A stretch of 35,223 nucleotides of DNA from contig SEAD01000041.1 of NCBI GenBank assembly GCA_004173355.1, positions 1 through 35,223 of the forward strand. Reading direction: 5' to 3'. Under the pieces are notes generated by a model. The model had not been told where the DNA came from and made no database searches. It saw nothing but the letters and a program-made list of their open reading frames with translations. The DNA is from Chitinophagaceae bacterium. GTDB lineage: Bacteria > Bacteroidota > Bacteroidia > Chitinophagales > Chitinophagaceae. Shown here one piece after another: positions 1-6,151 of the stretch (its first letter is position 1; each line of letters opens with the position of its first letter). The position numbers and the translations under genes are program-made.

Positions 1-227
1 GCGATATAATTTCCCTTGGTCTCACTCAGGTCCTTGCGCAGGATATCATCCAGGGTCAGTTTGAATATATCACATGCAATTTCCAGGACATCAATCCGCG
101 GATCGGCACGTTCCTCTTCATATGCACCCAGCAATGAACGCTTGATACCGAGCTTGACCGAAAATTCTTCCTGTGTCCATCCGCGCAGCTTGCGCAGGTA
201 TTTCAGGTTTTTATTCGCTATAGGCAT
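1..227 (-). CDS. XRE-family helix-turn-helix regulator, N-terminal part only
   Basis: The frame starts at an ATG (bases 225-227, minus strand) and stays open to the window edge, giving 75 residues. The visible part is a complete Cro/C1-type DNA-binding domain: helix 2 and the turn lie around WTQEEF (residues 17-22), and the recognition helix is near KRSLLGAYEEE (29-39). The opening residues resemble Chitinophagaceae regulators that carry a LexA/S24-like C-terminal half, but that half would lie outside the window, so I cannot say whether it is present. The gene diverges from the lipoprotein gene at 334, with about 106 AT-rich bases between them where an autoregulatory operator could sit. The DNA-binding call is firm; target genes are unknown. 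Confidence 0.85.
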   Translation of the reverse strand, partial: MPIANKNLKYLRKLRGWTQEEFSVKLGIKRSLLGAYEEERADPRIDVLEIACDIFKLTLDDILRKDLSETKGNYI

Positions 228-278
228 ATCCCAAGTTATTTAGCTGCAAAATACTAAAAATCTTATCAAATAAAAAAA

Positions 279-311
279 TTTATATGAACGGGCCGGGAAA
301 AGTTAAATTTG
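279..311 (+). promoter_or_regulatory. Candidate Bacteroidota-type promoter for the lipoprotein gene
   Basis: TAAATTTG at 304-311 matches the Bacteroidota -7 consensus TAnnTTTG exactly. A TTTA at 279-282, 21 bases upstream, is one base off the -33 TTTG element. A start about 7 bases after the -7 box would leave a leader of roughly 16 nt before the ATG at 334. This rests on pattern matching only. Confidence 0.4.
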
Positions 312-333
312 GTTAGTCACCCAAAAAGCGAAC

Positions 334-849
334 ATGAAAACCTCACACCTGCTGCTGACGGGGCTTCTGGCCCTCCTTATCTTTTCGTCGTGTTACAAAC
401 CGCGGCATGCGTGCAGGGGCTGTGACGAACCAGCACCATTGCCCGATCCGAATTCGGTACAGGGAATCCTTACCGGGGCCAATGCGTTTACCGGTTCGGG
501 CACCTGCGAATCAGGTGGATGGTCAGCACGTCATAACGGCAATTTCACCTACAAATTCACCTACAAAATTGCCAACGCGCGGCTGGAGGATTTTTATTTT
601 GTCCATAGCTTTTCATTTGCTAACGAAACATTGGAGCAGGGTGCACTGGTGTATAAAAACATGGCCTATAATGACACCCGGAAAACGATCAGCATCCTTG
701 TATCTTACCAGGTCAATACCACTGAACATGTGCTGACGGGATACGATGCAAATAATACCCCGGTCTATGAAGTCCGCAAATCAACTAAGGTGTACGAATT
801 CGTGGACGTGATCAACACCTGTGACAACTCCTTTGTACTGGGAGGCTGA
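334..849 (+). CDS. Putative lipoprotein of unknown function
   Basis: A 171-residue protein with a short basic start, a hydrophobic stretch (residues 6-17) and Cys20 in the context IFSSC, which suits a lipoprotein signal peptide although Phe at -3 is not ideal. Two further cysteines follow at once (ACRGC, Cys27 and Cys30), then a Pro/Asp-rich tether, then an apparently beta-rich domain with a Cys pair near the ends of the mature part (GTCESG and NTCDNS). I do not recognise the family. It would be exported and anchored to the inner or outer membrane. It diverges from an XRE regulator and lies 86 bases upstream of surE, so co-transcription with the surE-lpxB genes is possible but unproven. Confidence 0.75.
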   Translation: MKTSHLLLTGLLALLIFSSCYKPRHACRGCDEPAPLPDPNSVQGILTGANAFTGSGTCESGGWSARHNGNFTYKFTYKIANARLEDFYFVHSFSFANETLEQGALVYKNMAYNDTRKTISILVSYQVNTTEHVLTGYDANNTPVYEVRKSTKVYEFVDVINTCDNSFVLGG

Positions 850-935
850 TCGCTGGCTGGCGCGTATGGCACCATCCCGCCACTCTTATAAAAAACTGTG
901 GATTGTCTGAAATTAATGGCAATTTTGCAGTCTCT

Positions 936-1790
936 ATGGCTACAAAGAAAAACACCTCCGGTACCGCAGGTAAGAAAGCGGGCAGGCAAACGGCAAAGGC
1001 TTCACCAAAAAAAGCATCAGTAAAAAAGGAACCGCCGGTAATCCTGGTGGTAAACGATGACGGATATACTGCGCCCGGTATCGCCAACCTGGTAGAGGCC
1101 GTGAAGGACCTTGGGAAAGTGGTGGTGGTAGCACCAGACAAGCCCCAGTCAGGTATGGGACATGCCATCACCATCGGCCAGCCGCTGCGGCTGACACGGG
1201 TGCATAATTTCGGGGACATAGAAGCCTATTCCTGCACGGGTACCCCGGTTGATTGTGTAAAGCTGGCAGTGGATAAAGTGCTGCATCGCAAACCGGATCT
1301 CTGCATCAGCGGGATCAACCATGGCGCCAACCACAGTATCAACGTGATTTATTCCGGCACCATGTCTGCCGCGGTGGAAGCGGCGATTGAAAGTATCCCT
1401 TCTGCCGGATTCTCCTTACTGGACCACAGCATTGATGCCGATTTCACAGGTGCACGCAAGTATGCGCGTATCGTGGTGGAACGATTACTGAAAACGAAGC
1501 TCGAAAAACATACGGTCCTTAATGTGAACATACCCGCGTTGCCGGTTGAACTGGTCAAGGGAATCCGCATCTGCAAACAGGCATATGCGAAATACGAAGA
1601 GGACTTTATTGAACGGACAGATCCCAACGGTAAAAAATATTACTGGCTGACTGGTGAGTTCGTGAATTTTGACAAGGCAAAGGATACGGATGTGTATGCC
1701 CTGGCAACCGGATATGTGAGTGTGGTACCCGTACAGTTTGATATGACCCATTACGGTTTAAAAACCAAACTCGAAAAACTCTGGAAATAA
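936..1790 (+). CDS. surE: 5'/3'-nucleotidase SurE
   Basis: SurE is a metal-dependent phosphatase that removes phosphate from nucleoside 5'- and 3'-monophosphates; some members also cleave short polyphosphate. From the ATG at 936 the protein has 284 residues. The metal ligands are all visible: Asp41-Asp42 in NDDG, Ser72 in QSGMGH and Asn128 in SGINHGAN. Their spacing (31 and 87 residues from the first Asp) is the same as in Thermotoga SurE (D8, S39, N95). The ATG at 936 is preferred over an in-frame TTG at 903. The first 34 residues are a Lys/Ala/Thr-rich tail placed before the usual SurE start. The stop codon overlaps the next gene's ATG by one base (TAATG), implying translational coupling. 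Confidence 0.95.
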   Translation: MATKKNTSGTAGKKAGRQTAKASPKKASVKKEPPVILVVNDDGYTAPGIANLVEAVKDLGKVVVVAPDKPQSGMGHAITIGQPLRLTRVHNFGDIEAYSCTGTPVDCVKLAVDKVLHRKPDLCISGINHGANHSINVIYSGTMSAAVEAAIESIPSAGFSLLDHSIDADFTGARKYARIVVERLLKTKLEKHTVLNVNIPALPVELVKGIRICKQAYAKYEEDFIERTDPNGKKYYWLTGEFVNFDKAKDTDVYALATGYVSVVPVQFDMTHYGLKTKLEKLWK

Positions 1791-2086
1791 TGATATTCAA
1801 GAAAGACAACCTGCAGCTTGGACTGGTATTGGGTTTGCTCGGACCACTCATCGGACTGCTTGTAATTTATTTTGCGAAGTTCGGTTCCACTCCCTTCAGC
1901 GTATTCCTGTCGGAATTTTTCAGCAACAACGCGATGATCACTTCGTTCGGTTCACTGGCCTTACTGGCCAATGTGATCCTGTTTACATTATATGTGAATA
2001 CCCGGCGTGACCGCACAGCCAAGGGCATCTTCCTGGTGACACTGGTCTACGGCATCGTGATACTGGTGCTCAAAGTACTTAACTAA
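1790..2086 (+). CDS. Small three-helix membrane protein between surE and lpxB
   Basis: A 98-residue, strongly hydrophobic protein with three predicted membrane helices, roughly at residues 9-30, 48-69 and 77-96. A short Arg-rich loop (NTRRDR) sits between helices 2 and 3. I do not recognise a named family. Its ATG overlaps the surE stop by one base and it ends 22 bases before lpxB, so the three genes are almost certainly one transcript. A role connected with lipid A synthesis or envelope maintenance is an inference from position only; no catalytic motif is visible. Confidence 0.85.
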   Translation: MIFKKDNLQLGLVLGLLGPLIGLLVIYFAKFGSTPFSVFLSEFFSNNAMITSFGSLALLANVILFTLYVNTRRDRTAKGIFLVTLVYGIVILVLKVLN

Positions 2087-2108
2087 ATCCCGTTTAAGTT
2101 TATAGCCG

Positions 2109-3218
2109 ATGAGATACTACCTGATAGCAGGCGAAGCATCGGGTGACCTCCACGGGGGAAACCTGGTAAGGGAAATCCGCAAACTGGACCAGGAAGCTGA
2201 ACTGCGCTCCTGGGGCGGTGATAAAATGCAGGCGGCCGGGGCCGAACTCGTAAAGCACTATCGCGAGCTGGCCTTCATGGGTTTCACAGAGGTACTGATG
2301 AACCTGCGCACCATTTTCCGCAACCTTGCTTTCTGTAAGGAGGATATCCTTGCCTGGAAACCAGATGCCATCGTGCTTATTGATTACCCGGGTTTCAACC
2401 TGCGTATTGCGAAATGGGCGAAGCAACAGGGTATCCGGGTGATCTATTATATCAGCCCGCAGGTCTGGGCCTGGAAAGAAGGCCGCGTGCGAAGCATGAA
2501 ACAGACAATCGACAAGATGCTGGTGATCCTGCCTTTTGAAAAAGAGTATTACAAAAACAAATGGGACTGGGACGTGGAATACGTCGGCCATCCGCTGGTG
2601 GAGGTGATCGACGAGGCAGCTGCACAACCACTGAGCCCTTTAAGTGACAAACCAATCATTGCATTACTGCCGGGCAGCCGTAAACAGGAAATCCTGAAGA
2701 AACTGCCGGTTATGCTGGAAGTCAGCCACCTCTTCCCTGCTTACCAGTTTATTGTTGCAAAGGCACCAGGCCTGGATGGCTCTTTTTATGATGAATTGCT
2801 GAAGCCATATAACAACGTATCGTATGTATCCGACCAGACCTACCCGCTGTTGCTGCAGGCAAAGGCGGCACTGGTAACTTCGGGCACTGCCACGCTGGAG
2901 ACCGCACTCTTCCGGGTACCGGAAGTGGTCTGTTACAAAGGGTCCGCGGTTTCCTACCAGATCGCCAGACGGGTGATCAAAGTGAAATACATTTCCCTGG
3001 TAAACCTGATCATGGACCGGCTGGTGGTAAAAGAACTGATCCAGGACCAGCTGACTGCGGCAAATATCAGGAACGAACTCAGCCAGCTTCTCGAAGATCC
3101 GAAGCGCAGGCAGCAGCTGGCAGGGGATTACGCACAACTGCACGACCTGCTCAGCCAGGGTGGGCATGCCTCATCCAAAGCCGCAGCACTCGTGGTCGGT
3201 TTTATGAAAAACACCTGA
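2109..3218 (+). CDS. lpxB: Lipid-A-disaccharide synthase LpxB
   Basis: LpxB is a GT-B fold glycosyltransferase (family GT19) at the inner face of the cytoplasmic membrane. It joins UDP-2,3-diacylglucosamine to 2,3-diacylglucosamine 1-phosphate to make the lipid A disaccharide. The 369 residues are within the usual range. Visible signatures are the N-terminal AGEASGD (7-13), LIDYPGFN (90-97), ISPQVWAWKEGR (115-126), LLPGSR (186-191) and the donor-binding SGTATLE (258-264). It is the last gene of the surE cluster. It stops two bases before the end of the converging 54-residue gene. Confidence 0.96.
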   Translation: MRYYLIAGEASGDLHGGNLVREIRKLDQEAELRSWGGDKMQAAGAELVKHYRELAFMGFTEVLMNLRTIFRNLAFCKEDILAWKPDAIVLIDYPGFNLRIAKWAKQQGIRVIYYISPQVWAWKEGRVRSMKQTIDKMLVILPFEKEYYKNKWDWDVEYVGHPLVEVIDEAAAQPLSPLSDKPIIALLPGSRKQEILKKLPVMLEVSHLFPAYQFIVAKAPGLDGSFYDELLKPYNNVSYVSDQTYPLLLQAKAALVTSGTATLETALFRVPEVVCYKGSAVSYQIARRVIKVKYISLVNLIMDRLVVKELIQDQLTAANIRNELSQLLEDPKRRQQLAGDYAQLHDLLSQGGHASSKAAALVVGFMKNT

Positions 3219-3220
3219 GC

Positions 3221-3385
3221 TTAGCGCCGTATCAGTTTTATAGCAAGTATCACCAGGCAAAGCAGGAACACAAAAATGCTTATCCGGTTGATGCCATGCA
3301 TTTTGTTGATGAAATCGCTCTTCGGCCGGTCTGGGTCTGTCTTCCGCAGGAACAGGTACTCCCCTAATTGTTTAAATACTCCCAT
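3221..3385 (-). CDS. 54-residue single-helix membrane protein
   Basis: This short gene runs from an ATG at 3385 to a TAA at 3221. It begins MGVFKQLGEYLFLRK, has a charged segment (KTDPDRPKSD), a MHGINRIS segment, a hydrophobic helix (residues 35-50) and a basic C-terminus (KLIRR). The pattern of conserved-looking N-terminus, HGxNRISI junction and one C-terminal helix resembles a small Bacteroidota family I recall as DUF6728; that assignment is from memory. Topology should be N-terminus in the cytoplasm or a tail-anchored form. It converges on lpxB and lies downstream of the TonB-receptor gene, separated from it by a terminator. Confidence 0.75.
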   Translation of the reverse strand: MGVFKQLGEYLFLRKTDPDRPKSDFINKMHGINRISIFVFLLCLVILAIKLIRR

Positions 3386-3426
3386 ACCAAAAAGTTGAAT
3401 TACAAATCTACAGCAATCGGGTCATG

Positions 3427-3453
3427 AAAAAGCCGCTCCATAGCTGGAACGGC
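3427..3453 (-). terminator. Intrinsic terminator after the TonB-type receptor gene
   Basis: An 8-bp stem (3432-3439 with 3446-3453, one G-U pair that is only allowed in the minus-strand RNA), a six-base loop and a following U5 run on the minus strand (3427-3431). The wobble pair and the T run both point to minus-strand use. It lies 26 bases after the receptor stop codon and also insulates the small downstream gene. Confidence 0.75.
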
Positions 3454-3478
3454 CATATCACAGGGTTTATATTTTTTA

Positions 3479-5908
3479 TCAGTTACCCGAGCCGCCCGCG
3501 CGGTTCTGTTCTTCCTGCACACCGGAGGCACGGCGACGCTGCTGCACCGCCTGCCCCTTGCTGAACCGGTAGGTGAACGTGAGACCAACCCGGCGGTTAT
3601 CCCATTTATTTTTGACCAGCATGTCAATCCCGTCATGCTGTACATCCACAGTCACTTTCTGCAACCAGAACGGGTCAATTATGCTGAGCTTGAGGCTTCC
3701 TTTATTTTTCATAATGGATTTGCTGGCGCCAAATGATATCACATACATCGGGTCGATGACAAACATACTTGTCATGAGCGATTTGCTCTGGTAGAATCCG
3801 CTTACCTCAGCTCCCCAGGTTTTGGCAAAACGGAACTGCTGGTTCATGTTGAACATGAAACTGGTCACGTCCGTACTCAGCATCGTTCCGTTTACGATGC
3901 CTTTGAAGAATGTATTATAGGCATTACCATACAGGCTGGTAGTCCACCATTTGGTGATGGGCGCATTGTAACTGACCGCCAGGCCGATGTTGCGCCGCGT
4001 TGCCACATTCTCCTTGGTCTGGTATGTTACCTTCGTTTCGTCATCCTGTTTCAGGATATCGTTGATGATATCGGTCGTGTACGTATAGTTGAGTGTGGTA
4101 CTGAGCCTGCTTTTGAAAATATGGGTCAGTTCAATGTTATTGGTGAACTGTGGTGTCAGGAAGGGATTTCCCTGGTTGTAGGTATACAGGTCGAGGAACT
4201 GCTGGAACGGGTTGAGGTCCTGGTAATTCGGGCGCTCAATCCGGCGGCCGTAATTCAGACCGAACTGGTTCTTTTCATTCATCGCATAACTGATATAGGC
4301 AGTCGGGAATAACTGGGTATAGTCGCGGGAGATTTTTTTATCCAGCAGTACCTGTTTGCCGGTAGTAGCAGTATGCTCTGCCCGCAACCCGGCCTGGAAA
4401 CCCCATTTCTTCACCTGCCGGCTGAAATTAACATAGGCTGCCGAAATCTGCTCATCATACCGGAAATGGTCCTTGCGTATATCATCCTGCCACTGGCCGG
4501 TTGATTCATTGAAAGATTCATAAGGCGCGTTATTGTCGGTTTTCACGAGACTGGTTTTCAGTCCGGCCTCAAATTTTGCCTCATTGGCCAGCGGGTGCAC
4601 GTAGTCCACTTTTGCACTGTAGATATCAATATCCGAAGGCAGGTTGGCCCGCAGCAGGAAACGGCTGGGATCGGCTTCGGTGGCAGGATAGCTGGTGGTA
4701 TTGTTGTTGAACTGCTGCAGCTCGGAACGGTACGCGATATAGTCGAGATCGGCAGTGATCTCCTGCCCCGCTTTTTTCAGTCCCCTCCTGAAGTTTACAT
4801 TGGAGGTGAAATTCTTCCAGGGATTACGCTGCGTATTGGAAGCATAGACATTGGAATCAATAATGGCCGAACCCTGCCTGTAAAAATCACCATTGCTGGT
4901 ATTACTGTTGCGACGCAGGCTATATATGCCACCCGATGAAAAACCAATAGTGGTTTTCGGATTGATATTGTAGTCCATCCCCACCCGTGCATTATAGGTA
5001 GTGCTGATGTTCTTGTTCCGGCCGACCTGGTTGAACTCGGTTGTCACGCCCGCATTGCGGAAACGGCGGAGCAGCGACTGCTCATTAAAACTTTCCCAGT
5101 AGTTGAAGCCGACATTTGCAAACAGGTTTACCTTTCCCTTCCGGTAATTAAAATTGCCGCTGTTGGGGGACTTTGGATAAAATCCCTGCACATAGCCAAC
5201 ATTGATGGTTCCGTTGAACCCGTTTGTTTTTGTCTTTTTTGTTTTGAGGTTGATGACTCCCGAATTACCCGCCGCATCAAACCTCGCCGATGGCTGTGTC
5301 ATGATCTCTACCTGGTCCAGCTGGCTCGCGGGCATACTGCGCAACAGGTTGGCCAGGTCCTGTCCGCTCAGGTAGGTCTGTTTACCATCCATCAGTACAA
5401 TGACACCCTGTTTACCTTTAAGGCTGATGTTCCCATCTTTGTCCACCGATATACCGGGTGATTTTTCGAGCAACTCCAGCGCGGTTGCACCCGCGTTGGA
5501 TGGCGATGCATCCACGTTTACAATCATTTTATCCAGCCTCGCTTCAACCATTGGACGTTTAGCCGTCACGGTCACGGCACCCAGTGCGCCGGCACCACGC
5601 TGCAGTGTAATTGCGGGCAACTGGACAAGGGAAGACAGCCCGAATTTTTCTGACAGGAACGGGAGGTATCCGACCGAACTGACACTGACCCTGTACTCGC
5701 CGGCAGGCAGACCGGAAAATTCAAATGTGCCATCCTGCGCACTCAGCGCGAGTTTCACGAGACTGCTGTCCATGGCTTTCAGCAGCGAAACAGATGCACC
5801 GGCCAGCGCAGTGGTATCATCACCAACCCTCCCCCTGACCGAGAGTGAATCCTGTGCCGGGGAAAAAAAAGGCAGCGCAAACAAACAAAAAAGTAGCAGC
5901 GTTCTCAT
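3479..5908 (-). CDS. TonB-dependent receptor-like outer-membrane beta-barrel protein
   Basis: An 809-residue outer-membrane protein with a signal peptide ending near SPAQ (residues 16-19). A carboxypeptidase-regulatory-like beta-sandwich (about 22-105) contains the typical GTFEFSGLPAGEYRVSV run. A plug domain follows (about 115-225, with LLEKSPGISVD and a VDQ-like LDQVEIM segment), then a long barrel rich in YNxxxN and aromatic strands. The C-terminal part resembles the Bacteroidota OMP_b-brl_3 family. Members are thought to import or bind ligands using TonB energy, but the substrate cannot be read from sequence. No SusD partner is adjacent. It diverges from the phospholipase C gene across 243 bases, which may hint at shared regulation. 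The C-terminal tail (QQRRRASGVQEEQ) is a charged extension beyond the last predicted strand. Confidence 0.9.
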   Translation of the reverse strand: MRTLLLFCLFALPFFSPAQDSLSVRGRVGDDTTALAGASVSLLKAMDSSLVKLALSAQDGTFEFSGLPAGEYRVSVSSVGYLPFLSEKFGLSSLVQLPAITLQRGAGALGAVTVTAKRPMVEARLDKMIVNVDASPSNAGATALELLEKSPGISVDKDGNISLKGKQGVIVLMDGKQTYLSGQDLANLLRSMPASQLDQVEIMTQPSARFDAAGNSGVINLKTKKTKTNGFNGTINVGYVQGFYPKSPNSGNFNYRKGKVNLFANVGFNYWESFNEQSLLRRFRNAGVTTEFNQVGRNKNISTTYNARVGMDYNINPKTTIGFSSGGIYSLRRNSNTSNGDFYRQGSAIIDSNVYASNTQRNPWKNFTSNVNFRRGLKKAGQEITADLDYIAYRSELQQFNNNTTSYPATEADPSRFLLRANLPSDIDIYSAKVDYVHPLANEAKFEAGLKTSLVKTDNNAPYESFNESTGQWQDDIRKDHFRYDEQISAAYVNFSRQVKKWGFQAGLRAEHTATTGKQVLLDKKISRDYTQLFPTAYISYAMNEKNQFGLNYGRRIERPNYQDLNPFQQFLDLYTYNQGNPFLTPQFTNNIELTHIFKSRLSTTLNYTYTTDIINDILKQDDETKVTYQTKENVATRRNIGLAVSYNAPITKWWTTSLYGNAYNTFFKGIVNGTMLSTDVTSFMFNMNQQFRFAKTWGAEVSGFYQSKSLMTSMFVIDPMYVISFGASKSIMKNKGSLKLSIIDPFWLQKVTVDVQHDGIDMLVKNKWDNRRVGLTFTYRFSKGQAVQQRRRASGVQEEQNRAGGSGN

Positions 5909-5981
5909 GTGAATCAGTTAAGCATTACAAAGTGATTGGTTGGCATTCCGGAAAGGATTGCTTTATTAACGCAATGATAAT

Positions 5982-6004
5982 ACAGTGCTTTTTCACTGCA
6001 CTGT
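5982..6004. repeat. Inverted repeat in the receptor/phospholipase intergenic region
   Basis: ACAGTGC (5982-5988) and GCACTGT (5998-6004) form a perfect 7-bp inverted repeat around nine bases, flanked by near-matching AT-rich arms (ATAAT and TTAAT). A second partial palindrome, GTTG-n3-CCGGCCGG-n3-CAAC, begins about ten bases further on. The 243-base gap between the divergent genes holds no other gene that I can see. The repeats could be an operator for one or both genes; no T run marks them as a terminator. Confidence 0.4.
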
Positions 6005-6151
6005 TAATAGTTGTAACCGGCCGGAATCAACGCTGTATGCAATTATAAATGGATGACCGGAACCGGCAGCGCGGGCGGAAAGACGGGTTCAGGGTCCTGC
6101 TGATTTCCTACTGAATCAGGATTGACTTAATTTTAGGGGTAATCAGTTATT

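Noticed and set aside
3479-5908. A SusC/SusD polysaccharide utilisation locus
   Set aside because: The receptor lacks a SusD neighbour and no glycoside hydrolase or sugar regulator is adjacent.
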